Shown: in pieces, positions 44,501 through 52,269 of the stretch
Numbering within the stretch: the first letter of the stretch is position 1
Layout of the letters: each line of letters begins with the position of its first letter
NCBI GenBank assembly: GCA_934376955.1
Contig: CAKRPJ010000010.1
Span: 1-64,000 of the forward strand
Direction of reading: 5' to 3'
Length of the DNA stretch: 64,000 nt
Origin: CAKRPJ01 sp934376955
Lineage (GTDB): Bacteria; Bacillota; Clostridia; Lachnospirales; Lachnospiraceae
Made by a program: the position numbers and the translations under genes
The notes under the pieces: generated by a model
What the model saw: only the letters and a program-made list of their open reading frames with translations
Database searches by the model: none
Told to the model about the DNA's origin: nothing

Positions 44501-45096
44501 ATGTAAATGCCATCGAGGACTATAAAGAGATCTCTGAACGCTACGAATTTATGAAGGCCCAGCATTCGGATCTTATTACCGCCCAGGAGGCTCTGTATAA
44601 GATAATCGATGAGCTTGATACGGGCATGCGGAAGCAATTTGCAGAAAAATTTGCCGAGATCCGTGCTGAATTTGACCGGGTATTCCGGGAACTCTTTGGC
44701 GGCGGACATGGTTCTCTTGAGCTTATGGAGGAGGAAGACATCCTTGAAGCAGGGATCCAGATCATTTCGCAGCCCCCAGGAAAAAAACTTCAGAATATGA
44801 TGCAGATGTCCGGAGGAGAAAAGGCACTGACTGCCATCGCATTGCTGTTTGCGATCCAGAACCTGAAGCCGTCTCCCTTCTGCCTTCTCGATGAGATCGA
44901 GGCAGCCCTCGACGATTCAAATGTCGACCGGTATGCGAAATATTTACATAAGCTTACAAAGCATACGCAGTTTATCGTTATCACACACCGCCGCGGTACC
45001 ATGGTGGCCGCGGACCGCCTGTATGGTATTACCATGCAGGAAAAGGGTGTTTCCACATTGGTATCCGTTAATCTGATTGAAAATGATCTGAATTAA
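41539..45096 (+). CDS. smc: Chromosome partition protein SMC
   Basis: This 1185-residue ATPase helps condense and separate chromosomes with ScpA and ScpB. It has Walker A GPNGSGKSNVADAVRWVLGEQ at residues 32-52 and a long coiled coil (about 170-500). The hinge starts near GRVRGIHGVVADL, with GSIQNVVTD after it. A second coiled coil follows (about 680-1000), then the ABC signature MSGGEKALTAIALLFAI and Walker B FCLLDEIEAALDD. Length and order are normal. rnc overlaps upstream and ftsY follows after 21 bases, the standard rnc-smc-ftsY run. Confidence 0.97.
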   Translation: MYLKSIEVQGFKSFANKIVFEFHNGITGIVGPNGSGKSNVADAVRWVLGEQKVKQLRSSTMQDVIFSGTETRKPQGFAFVAITLDNSDHQLAIDYDEVTVSRRIYRSGESEYLLNGSACRLKDINELFYDTGIGKEGYSIIGQGQIDKILSGRPEERRELFDEAAGIVKFKRRKAIAQKKLEDEKQNLVRVSDILGELEKQVGPLEKQAASAKEYLKLRDELKRFDVNLFLSDISSVEKALRELKEQLNIVTDDLNSSKQEAEQLKLEYDRISEELLALDTVVSEKQTASNEALMRVKNLEGQINVLNEQIRAEQMNAEHIKARILALETEIKEKEEAKKSYETEKSGMSDTLSRISERQKEAEDKLNTASQRVGELEASVENGKTAIIDALNQKSALSVKKQRYDTLLEQVQVRRSEVVQKLLKVRTDEENWDNQIREQEERVNTVTEEITGLLKKGKTLEADAAAADHEIRRLNRNLNNIQQEYHTAHTKLDSLRNLAERYDGYGNSIKRVMECRGRVRGIHGVVADLIEVPKEYEIAIETALGGSIQNVVTDSEQTAKSLIEYLKKNRFGRATFLPLTAISGRGGIANSPALKEPGAIGAASELVKARDEYKELVRYLLGKVLVVDNIDNAIIIARKYNHTLRIVTPEGELLNPGGSLSGGAFKNSSNLLGRKREMEELEEACKKALRNVDSLQKDLVDAEKLLEAQNKELAASRETLQQKYLEENTAKLSLSQLKKKKEELQLSSTDMKQENRQLEEQLKEIHEGISDIRGELSELEDRNRKTNEEMEADRTALEEAKKLKEEKAAELSAIRLEAANAKQQTLFLEQNILRLMDEASKLHEEKKTLSDGSGNSECIIKEKLDEIEASKTEIRKEQQKIELLKEETQQAQNKKEEKSRGQKSFFDRREASSDRISRLDKEIFRLQSQIEKQEEKRDSAVNYIWNEYELTYSSATAFKDPSLSSVPEMRKQIAELKMSIRALGNVNVNAIEDYKEISERYEFMKAQHSDLITAQEALYKIIDELDTGMRKQFAEKFAEIRAEFDRVFRELFGGGHGSLELMEEEDILEAGIQIISQPPGKKLQNMMQMSGGEKALTAIALLFAIQNLKPSPFCLLDEIEAALDDSNVDRYAKYLHKLTKHTQFIVITHRRGTMVAADRLYGITMQEKGVSTLVSVNLIENDLN

Positions 45097-45117
45097 TTAA
45101 AATAGCAGGAGGGAAGT

Positions 45118-46068
45118 ATGGAAGAAAAGAAGAAGGGATTTTTTTCCCGGCTGGTATCCGGCCTGACAAAGACGCGTGAGAACATTGTTTCCGGAATCGA
45201 TTCGATCTTCTCCGGGTTCTCTGCCATCGATGAAGACTTTTATGAGGAGCTGGAGGAAACCCTGATCATGGGGGATATGGGTATACAGACCACCATGTCC
45301 GTGATCGAGGAATTAAAAAAGACCGTTAAGGAGCAGCATTTAAAAGATCCTGCTCAGTGCAGGCAGGTGCTTATTGACAGTATCAAAAGGAAAATGGATC
45401 TGGGAGAAAATGCTTACGAATTTGAGCATCATAAATCGGTGGTTCTCGTTATCGGCGTCAATGGTGTAGGAAAAACTACTTCGATCGGAAAGCTGGCCGA
45501 TCAGCTAAAGGCAGATGGAAAACGTGTCATCCTTGCGGCAGCCGATACGTTCCGCGCTGCTGCCATCGATCAGCTGGCAGAATGGGCAAACAGAGCCGGT
45601 GTTGAGCTGATCGCACAAAAAGAGGGCTCTGATCCGGCAGCGGTTATCTTTGATGCCATATCCGCCGCAAAATCAAGAAATGCGGATGTGCTGATCTGCG
45701 ATACCGCCGGACGTCTTCACAATAAAAAGAATCTGATGGAGGAATTAAAAAAGATCAACCGCATTATCGATAAAGAGTATCCGGAGGCTTACCGTGAAAC
45801 TCTCGTTGTCCTCGATGGTACCACCGGCCAGAATGCTCTCGTTCAGGCAAGACAGTTTATGGAGGCCGCCGACATTACCGGTATCATCCTCACGAAGCTT
45901 GATGGGACGGCCAAGGGCGGGATCGCCGTTGCGATCCAGTCTGAGCTCGGCATCCCGGTCAAATATGTCGGTGTGGGAGAAAAGATCGATGACCTCCAGA
46001 AATTTAACTCCAATGACTTTGTAAACGCACTGTTTCAGACAGAATCTAAACATAAAGGAGAAGACTAA
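45118..46068 (+). CDS. ftsY: Signal recognition particle receptor FtsY
   Basis: The 316-residue GTPase receives SRP with nascent membrane proteins. It is a short form, with almost no acidic A domain before the NG domain. G motifs are GVNGVGKTTSIGKLA (about 118-132), the DTFRAAAIDQL insertion, DTAGRLHNKKNLMEEL and TKLDGTAKGG. AGGAGGGA is well placed before ATG. It is the last of the rnc-smc-ftsY set and lies two bases before ilvA. Confidence 0.97.
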   Translation: MEEKKKGFFSRLVSGLTKTRENIVSGIDSIFSGFSAIDEDFYEELEETLIMGDMGIQTTMSVIEELKKTVKEQHLKDPAQCRQVLIDSIKRKMDLGENAYEFEHHKSVVLVIGVNGVGKTTSIGKLADQLKADGKRVILAAADTFRAAAIDQLAEWANRAGVELIAQKEGSDPAAVIFDAISAAKSRNADVLICDTAGRLHNKKNLMEELKKINRIIDKEYPEAYRETLVVLDGTTGQNALVQARQFMEAADITGIILTKLDGTAKGGIAVAIQSELGIPVKYVGVGEKIDDLQKFNSNDFVNALFQTESKHKGED

Positions 46069-46070
46069 AT

Positions 46071-47303
46071 ATGGAAATGCAGGAATTAACACTCGAAAAA
46101 TTTGAAGAAGCTTCTGAAATCGTAAGTAAAGTAACTCAGGAAACCAAGCTGATCTACAGTGAATATTTCTCTGAAATTTCCGGCAACAAGGTATACTTTA
46201 AGCCGGAAAACATGCAGAGAACAGGAGCCTACAAGGTTCGCGGAGCCTTCTATAAGATCAGCCAGCTTTCGGAAGACGAGAAGGAACGAGGGTTGATCAC
46301 TGCATCTGCCGGAAACCACGCACAGGGGGTCGCTTACGCAGCAGCGCTCTCCGGTGTCAAGGCGATCGTCGTGATGCCTGTGACCACACCTCTTATCAAG
46401 GTAAACCGTACAAAGAGCCTCGGCGCCGAGGTTGTGCTCTATGGTAATGTCTTTGATGAAGCATGTGCCTATGCCTACAAGCTTGCAGAGGAAAATGGAT
46501 ATACCTTTGTCCATCCCTTTAATGACCTTCAGATTGCAACAGGACAGGGCAGTATTGCAATGGAGATAATCAAAGAGCTTCCGACCGTGGATTACATCCT
46601 TGTTCCTGTCGGCGGAGGCGGACTTTGCACCGGTGTTTCCACCCTCGCAAAGCTTTTAAATCCGAAGATCAAGATCATTGCTGTCGAACCAAAAGGCGCT
46701 GCCTGCCTGAAGGCATCCTTAGAGGCCGGAAAGGTCGTTACGGTACCGAACATCAACACGATCGCAGACGGCACAGCAGTACAGACACCGGGCGATAAGC
46801 TGTTCCCGTATCTGCAGCAGAACGTGGACGAGGTGATCACGATCGATGATTCAGAGCTTACCTTATCCTTCCTCGATATGGCAGAAAACCACAAAATGAT
46901 CGTTGAAAACTCCGGACTTCTAACTGTTGCTGCCTTAAAGCACCTTAATTTTAAAGGCAAAAAGCTCGTGTCGGTATTGAGCGGCGGAAACATGGATGTG
47001 CTCACCATGGCAACTGTGGTACAGAATGGACTTATACTCCGTGACCGTATCTTCACCTTATCTGTAATGCTTCCCGATAAGCCGGGCCAGCTTGCCGATG
47101 TATCTGCTCTGATCGCGAAGCTTCAGGGAAATGTCATCAAGCTGGAGCACAACGTATTTGCAAACGTAAATCGTGCGGCGGGCGTGCAGCTTACCATTAC
47201 CATGGAATCCTTTGGCACAGAGCATAAGGAGCAGATCGTAGGTGCCCTCAGAGATGCCGGTTACTCTCCGGTCCTTGAGCGCACCTCCGCTGCATATATT
47301 TAA
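46071..47303 (+). CDS. ilvA: Threonine ammonia-lyase with ACT domain
   Basis: The PLP enzyme deaminates threonine to 2-oxobutyrate, for isoleucine synthesis or threonine breakdown. The 410-residue protein has the PLP lysine in RTGAYKVRGAF, the loop ASAGNHAQGVAYAA and the phosphate-binding VGGGGLCTG. A C-terminal ACT domain begins near RIFTLSVMLPDKPGQLADV. That single ACT layout is shared with the short TdcB-plus-ACT type, so ilvA or tdcB would both be fair names. Transcription with ftsY is likely (two-base gap, AAGGAG inside ftsY). Confidence 0.92.
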   Translation: MEMQELTLEKFEEASEIVSKVTQETKLIYSEYFSEISGNKVYFKPENMQRTGAYKVRGAFYKISQLSEDEKERGLITASAGNHAQGVAYAAALSGVKAIVVMPVTTPLIKVNRTKSLGAEVVLYGNVFDEACAYAYKLAEENGYTFVHPFNDLQIATGQGSIAMEIIKELPTVDYILVPVGGGGLCTGVSTLAKLLNPKIKIIAVEPKGAACLKASLEAGKVVTVPNINTIADGTAVQTPGDKLFPYLQQNVDEVITIDDSELTLSFLDMAENHKMIVENSGLLTVAALKHLNFKGKKLVSVLSGGNMDVLTMATVVQNGLILRDRIFTLSVMLPDKPGQLADVSALIAKLQGNVIKLEHNVFANVNRAAGVQLTITMESFGTEHKEQIVGALRDAGYSPVLERTSAAYI

Positions 47304-47315
47304 AGAAGGTATGAG

Positions 47316-48569
47316 ATGATATACAAAAGTGATATGCAGGAGGCACTCCTGCGAAATGTCCGTTATTTTATAAAATGGACGATCATTTCCCTTGTAATGG
47401 GAATCCTCTGCGGAATTGTGGGAACCGGCTTTGGCCTCGGAGTAGCCCACTCCCAGAGATTTTTCCGGGAACACAGCTTTATGCTATATCTGATGCCGGT
47501 CTCCGGAATCCTGATCGTTATCGTTCATAAGATTTTTCATCAGGTCGGTAATAAGGGAACGAATATGATCCTTGAATCCATTTCCTCCACCGAGAAGATC
47601 CACTTTACCACGCTTCCCTGCATCTTTATCTCAACATTGCTGAGTCATATTGTAGGGGCATCCGCTGGAAAAGAGGGTGCGGCTCTCCAGATTGGCGGCT
47701 GTATCGGAAATTCCATAGGGGAAGTGTTCCATCTGGATGAGCGGGATCTAAAGGTTGCGATCATGAGCGGCATGAGCGGATGCTTTGCGGCTATTTTCGG
47801 TACCCCCCTTGCTGCCGCCATGTTCGGAATGGAAGTCATCAGCATCGGTGTGAATTATTATGCGGCCCTTGTACCCTGTGTATTCTCCGCTTTTATCGGA
47901 TCTTATGTATCCGGAAAGCTCGGACTTCATGGAGAAGCCTTTGTGATCCACCATATACCGGAATTTGGGTTCGGGCCTGCAATTTATATGATCCTGCTGG
48001 GCCTTTTCGGAGCACTTGTCAGTATCTTTTTCTGCACGGTTTTACATAAGTCTCATCACTTATACAAGGAAAAGATATCCAATATCTATGTCCGGATCAT
48101 CACTGCTGCATTCCTGTTTATCGGTCTCGCACTAATATTTGGCAGAGATTACTGCGGTGCCGGCTTCAATCTTGTTGAGGAGGCGATCGAAGGAAACGTA
48201 CCCTATGAAGCCTTCCTTCTAAAAATACTCTTTACTGCCGTTGCTTTAGGCGGCGGCTTTAAGGGCGGAGAGATCGTTCCCACTCTTGCCATTGGGGCAA
48301 CCATGGGATCCGCCTTCGGTACATTTTTAGGCTTTGAACCGTCGTTATGTGCCGCATGTGGGATGCTGGCCTTGTTTGTGGGCGTTACAAACTGCCCGAT
48401 CGCCACGATCTTTATGGGCTTTGAGATATTCGGCTTTGACGCCATGCCGTTTTTTGCACTGACGGTTGCCGTCAGCTTCGCCTTTTCCGGCTATTACGGA
48501 CTCTATAGCAGCCAGAAATTTACATATTCAAAGACCAAAACAGAGTTTATTAATATCCGCGCTCATTAA
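47316..48569 (+). CDS. CLC-family anion channel or transporter
   Basis: This 417-residue membrane protein has the CLC fold of about ten helices. Family motifs are ASAGKEGAALQIGG (the gating Glu in GKEG) and GGGFKGGEIVPTLAIGATMG. The first selectivity loop reads NKGTNMIL where chloride CLCs have GSGIP. It resembles the GNNLI-type loop of the fluoride-proton antiporter branch (CLC-F), so the ion may be fluoride. That distinction is inference from short motifs. AAGAAGG precedes ATG. No fluoride riboswitch lies upstream, as the gap to ilvA is 12 bases. Confidence 0.88.
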   Translation: MIYKSDMQEALLRNVRYFIKWTIISLVMGILCGIVGTGFGLGVAHSQRFFREHSFMLYLMPVSGILIVIVHKIFHQVGNKGTNMILESISSTEKIHFTTLPCIFISTLLSHIVGASAGKEGAALQIGGCIGNSIGEVFHLDERDLKVAIMSGMSGCFAAIFGTPLAAAMFGMEVISIGVNYYAALVPCVFSAFIGSYVSGKLGLHGEAFVIHHIPEFGFGPAIYMILLGLFGALVSIFFCTVLHKSHHLYKEKISNIYVRIITAAFLFIGLALIFGRDYCGAGFNLVEEAIEGNVPYEAFLLKILFTAVALGGGFKGGEIVPTLAIGATMGSAFGTFLGFEPSLCAACGMLALFVGVTNCPIATIFMGFEIFGFDAMPFFALTVAVSFAFSGYYGLYSSQKFTYSKTKTEFINIRAH

Positions 48570-48574
48570 CCTGC

Positions 48575-48660
48575 TGTCAAGCGGATATTCGCAATTGAAG
48601 CAGGGGACTTACTTGATTCGAGTCAAGCGAATATTCGCAATCCGCTTCGCTACTTGCTCA
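48575..48660 (+). repeat. Palindromic intergenic repeat, composite copy 4a
   Basis: It joins two members of the repeat family. TCAAGCGGATATTCGC and the 30-base core (48591-48620) also found in copy 1 come first. Next comes an inverted segment whose bases 48630-48655 exactly match the complement of 1927-1952. The two halves can pair with each other. Confidence 0.75.
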
Positions 48661-48669
48661 TAACCGAAT

Positions 48670-48707
48670 AACTGCTCCGCAGTTTATCAGAAGGAGCTTG
48701 CACTCCT
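48670..48707 (+). repeat. Two short hairpins between repeat copies
   Basis: AACTGC/GCAGTT (48670-48684, loop TCC) and AGGAG/CTCCT (48692-48707, loop CTTGCA) are stacked between repeat copies 4a and 4b. They recall the short palindromes at 20847-20936. Confidence 0.6.
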
Positions 48708-48709
48708 CC

Positions 48710-48786
48710 TGATACAAGCAAGTCCCCACCCACTGTTTATTGCTTTTCGCAATTGAAGCAGGGGACTTACTTGATTCGGTTAAATT
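48710..48786 (+). repeat. Palindromic intergenic repeat, copy 4b (full)
   Basis: It is identical to 1-77 except for one base (T at 48736). It ends five bases before the -35 of the thrS promoter. Confidence 0.88.
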
Positions 48787-48790
48787 AAGC

Positions 48791-48819
48791 TTGACAAATC
48801 CGGTATAGGTGGATATACT
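48791..48819 (+). promoter_or_regulatory. Promoter of thrS
   Basis: A perfect TTGACA (48791-48796), 17-base spacer and TATACT (48814-48819). The T-box leader starts just downstream. Confidence 0.82.
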
Positions 48820-48825
48820 AAGCCT

Positions 48826-49094
48826 AAATGAAAAAGAAAACACGTTGACAGGAAAAGTAAGCGTCTGTAATGTTCAGAGAGAGGTACCATGGGCTGAAAG
48901 TACCTTACAGGAGGATTGCCAAAGACCACCCTGGAGTGTCCCTTAATCGGGAACGGTGATTCCGTTATAATCAAAATGAGAGGTATGGATCGAATGCCGG
49001 ATCAATTCGGCAAAAGAGCCTGCAAGCAGGGTGGAACCGCGAGTAATTATCGTCCCTTGCCATATATAATAAGTATATGGCAGGGGATTTTTTC
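48826..49094 (+). promoter_or_regulatory. T-box leader of thrS
   Basis: The T-box GGGTGGAACCGCG is at 49029-49041. The terminator CCCTTGCCATATA/TATATGGCAGGGG (49054-49086) has a run of T after it. Stem I features include CAGAGAGAG (AG bulge) and GGGCTGAAAG. The specifier region reads AAAGACCACCCTGG; ACC (Thr) occurs twice, at 48925-48927 and 48928-48930. This fits control of threonyl-tRNA synthetase by uncharged tRNA-Thr. Confidence 0.93.
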
Positions 49095-49130
49095 ATTTAA
49101 CGAATAATGAATAGAAAAGGAGAATCCGCA

Positions 49131-51068
49131 ATGAAAGTAACATTAAAAGACGGCTCTGTAAAAGAGTACGCACAGCCGATGGCTGTTATCGATATCGCAA
49201 AGGATATCAGCGAAGGACTTGCAAGAATGGCATGTGCCGCTGAATTAAATGGTGAGACGGTTGATTTAAGAACGGTTATCGACAGTGACTGTCAGTTAAA
49301 TATCTTTACAGCAAAGGATCCGGAGGGACTTGCAGCCCTCAGACATACTGCCAGCCATGTAATGGCACAGGCCATCAAACGTCTGTGGCCGAATACAAAG
49401 CTTGCCATCGGTCCGTCCATCGCAGATGGATTCTACTACGATGTGGATCCGGCAGAGCCGTTAACTGCAGATGATCTGGAAAAGATCGAAGCAGAGATGA
49501 AAAAGATCATTAAAGAGGCACTCCCGCTGGAGCGCTTTGAGCTGCCGAGAGCAGAGGCGATCGCTCTCATGAAAGAAAAAGACGAGCCGTATAAGGTTGA
49601 ACTGATCGAAGATCTTCCGGAGGATTCCACGATCAGCTTCTATAAGCAGGGCGAGTTTACGGATCTCTGTGCAGGCCCGCACTTAATGAACACAAAGGAG
49701 ATCGGAAAAGCCTTCAAGCTTATGAATCTTGCCGGCGCTTACTGGCGCGGAAGCGAGAAAAATAAAATGCTTACAAGAATTTATGCAACTGCTTTCTCTA
49801 AAAAGGAGGAGCTGGAGGCATATATCACAATGATGGAGGAGGCCAAAAAGCGCGACCACAGAAAACTCGGAAAAGAGTTAGGCCTGTTCATGATGAGCGA
49901 CTTTGGCCCGGGCTTCCCATTCTTCCTTCCGAACGGAATGCGCCTCCGCAATACATTAATGGATTACTGGAGAAATATCCATGCAATGAACGATTATGTA
50001 GAGATCTCTACTCCGGTTATGTTAAACAGAAGCCTTTGGGAGACCTCCGGACACTGGGATCACTACAAGGATAATATGTATACAACAAAGATCGACGACG
50101 AAGACTTTGCCATCAAGCCGATGAACTGTCCGGGCTCCATTCTTGTATACCAGAATGAACCGCGTTCCTACAGAGATCTTCCGCTGCGCTATGCAGAATG
50201 CGGCCTTGTTCACAGACATGAAAAGAGCGGTCAGCTTCATGGTCTCATGAGAGTACGCTGCTTTACCCAGGATGATGCCCATATCTTTATCTCCCCGGAG
50301 CAGATCGAGGAGGAGATCACAAAGGTAGCCGGACTTATCAATCAGGTTTATGAGCTTTTCGGATTCAAGTATCATGTTGAGCTTTCCACAAGACCGGAGG
50401 ATTCCATGGGATCTGACGAAGATTGGGAGAGAGCAGAAGCAGGACTCAAGAACGCACTGGACAACATCGGACTTCCGTATGTGATCAATGAAGGCGACGG
50501 CGCTTTCTACGGCCCGAAGATCGACTTCCATCTTGTAGACGCCATCGGCAGAACCTGGCAGTGCGGTACGATCCAGCTTGACTTCCAGCTTCCTCAGAGA
50601 TTTGAACTGGAATATATGGGAGCAGATGGACAGAAGCACAGACCGATCATGATCCACCGCGTATGCTTCGGCTCTGTTGAGAGATTTATCGGAATCCTGA
50701 TCGAGCACTTTGCCGGCGCCTTCCCGACATGGCTTGCTCCGATCCAGGTAAAGGTGCTTCCGATTTCTGAAAAATACGAAGAATATGCAAAGGCAGTAAA
50801 AAAGAGCCTCGACGAGGCCGGCATCCGCGCTGATATCGATCTTAGATCCGAGAAGATCGGATACAAGATCCGTGAGGCACAGACCCAGAAGATTCCATAC
50901 ATGCTTGTGGTAGGTAAGAAGGAAGAAGCGGAAAATACAGTTTCCGTTAGAAGCCGTTTCAAAGGCGACGAAGGTGCCAAGGCTCTTAATGACTTTATCG
51001 CATCGATCAAAGAGGAGATCTCATCAAGGATCAATCGTCCGGTAGAGGTGAAGAAAGAGGAGAAGTAG
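49131..51068 (+). CDS. thrS: Threonyl-tRNA synthetase
   Basis: The 645-residue class II synthetase charges tRNA-Thr and edits Ser. It has an N-terminal TGS domain (LKDGSVKEYAQPM), an editing domain with HTASHVMAQAIKRL and CAGPHLM and a catalytic core with the zinc-binding Cys/His residues (MNCPGS, RHEKSGQLHGLMRVR). The C-terminal anticodon-binding domain follows (WLAPIQVKVLPISEKYEEYA). The ATG at 49131 has AAGGAGA at ideal distance; the frame's earlier ATG at 49107 lies just past the T-box terminator. Confidence 0.97.
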   Translation: MKVTLKDGSVKEYAQPMAVIDIAKDISEGLARMACAAELNGETVDLRTVIDSDCQLNIFTAKDPEGLAALRHTASHVMAQAIKRLWPNTKLAIGPSIADGFYYDVDPAEPLTADDLEKIEAEMKKIIKEALPLERFELPRAEAIALMKEKDEPYKVELIEDLPEDSTISFYKQGEFTDLCAGPHLMNTKEIGKAFKLMNLAGAYWRGSEKNKMLTRIYATAFSKKEELEAYITMMEEAKKRDHRKLGKELGLFMMSDFGPGFPFFLPNGMRLRNTLMDYWRNIHAMNDYVEISTPVMLNRSLWETSGHWDHYKDNMYTTKIDDEDFAIKPMNCPGSILVYQNEPRSYRDLPLRYAECGLVHRHEKSGQLHGLMRVRCFTQDDAHIFISPEQIEEEITKVAGLINQVYELFGFKYHVELSTRPEDSMGSDEDWERAEAGLKNALDNIGLPYVINEGDGAFYGPKIDFHLVDAIGRTWQCGTIQLDFQLPQRFELEYMGADGQKHRPIMIHRVCFGSVERFIGILIEHFAGAFPTWLAPIQVKVLPISEKYEEYAKAVKKSLDEAGIRADIDLRSEKIGYKIREAQTQKIPYMLVVGKKEEAENTVSVRSRFKGDEGAKALNDFIASIKEEISSRINRPVEVKKEEK

Positions 51069-51096
51069 AAGCTTCTTATATATAGTGTATAGAACG

Positions 51097-51136
51097 AAAC
51101 AGGCGAGGAGTATTATTTAGCTCCCCGCCTGTTTTG
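51097..51136. terminator. Bidirectional terminator between thrS and the DUF4349 gene
   Basis: AAACAGGCG-A-GGAG pairs with CTCC-C-CGCCTGTTT, with A and T runs at the two sides. It sits between convergent genes. Confidence 0.88.
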
Positions 51137-51146
51137 CTATATGGCA

Positions 51147-52226
51147 TTATTGATTTGTATTTCCATTATTTTCTGCCGCATTATCAGATCTGCTATTTGT
51201 TTGGTTTATTGTCGAGTTATCTGCTGCATTTTTTCCTTTACCGGTTTTTCGCTTAAAAGGACAGCCATGAATCCCACCTTTATTCATTTTTCTTAATATA
51301 AAGAGGATAATAAGGATCAATATAAGGATAGGCAGCCAGATCGGAAGACCGGCAGCGAGGACTACAAACAGATCCACAAGGAAGATACCCATTGCTTCCG
51401 CATTTTCAAGAAAACCATCAGAAATCCGTTCACCGACGGTTTTCGGTGAAGTGGGCGTATAATGCTTCACCTCGTGGATATAAAGATATACCGTACTGTA
51501 TTGAACCTGATTGTCATAAAGTCGAAGTCTGGATTCCATGGATTCAAGCTCATAGCGGATCTCCGATAATCTTGCTTCAAGGGCGATCACAGAATCAAGG
51601 CTGTCGGCTTTTTCCAAAAGCGCCCAGATCCGATCCTGTTCCATAGTGAGTGTTTTTTTTCGGCTTTCAAGATCACTGTACTGCAAGGTGACGTCTTCGG
51701 TAGTCTCGGACTTATTTGTCACATTTCCGCCTTCCTCCACCTGACCGACAAACTGATCCAGCTTGTCAGAGGGCACACGGACCGTCATCGATGCATAACG
51801 CGGATTCTGAATATTATTGCGCAAGGTACTGCTGCCGGAGATATCGGTCTGCTCAATGTAGCCGGACAGAGCAGAAATTCCATTCTGAAGGGATTTCATG
51901 AGCTCATCAAAGGTATCTGTTTCTACTGTAAGATTTACAGTACGGATGAGCTTTCTGCCATAGGTTTCCGGAACCTGCTCTGAGCTGTTTTTCGCTCCCT
52001 CTGTTTTTAGCTGACCGCCTCCGCTGTCATATTCTGCATCCCTGGGGCTTTCGTCATATAGTGAGGAAGAATTGAAGCCGTACTCTCCGGAAGCAGCAGC
52101 TGTTTCTTCTATATAAGAAAGTGAGCTTCCTCCTGTTGCTTTTGAGGCTCCGCACCCGGAAAGCGAGAGGGCTGAGGCAAGCAGCAGCGAAATAAGGGGC
52201 ATCGAATGTCTTAGATTTTTTTTCAT
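51147..52226 (-). CDS. DUF4349 lipoprotein
   Basis: The 359-residue lipoprotein has a signal peptide ending in the lipobox LSLSGC (Cys25). A low-complexity linker follows, then a DUF4349-type domain: RKLIRTVNLTVETDTFDEL, GYIEQTDISG and MTVRVPSDKLDQFV. A coiled-coil hairpin (YSDLESRKKTLTMEQDR, ALEARLSEIRYELESMESRL) comes next. A transmembrane helix near 288-312 follows, then a basic and Asn-rich C-terminus. The function of the family is not known. It is downstream of the regulator on the same strand, 43 bases away. Confidence 0.87.
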   Translation of the reverse strand: MKKNLRHSMPLISLLLASALSLSGCGASKATGGSSLSYIEETAAASGEYGFNSSSLYDESPRDAEYDSGGGQLKTEGAKNSSEQVPETYGRKLIRTVNLTVETDTFDELMKSLQNGISALSGYIEQTDISGSSTLRNNIQNPRYASMTVRVPSDKLDQFVGQVEEGGNVTNKSETTEDVTLQYSDLESRKKTLTMEQDRIWALLEKADSLDSVIALEARLSEIRYELESMESRLRLYDNQVQYSTVYLYIHEVKHYTPTSPKTVGERISDGFLENAEAMGIFLVDLFVVLAAGLPIWLPILILILIILFILRKMNKGGIHGCPFKRKTGKGKNAADNSTINQTNSRSDNAAENNGNTNQ

Positions 52227-52269
52227 AACTTACTCCTTTCTTCATCATATAATGAAATAGATTTCAGGA

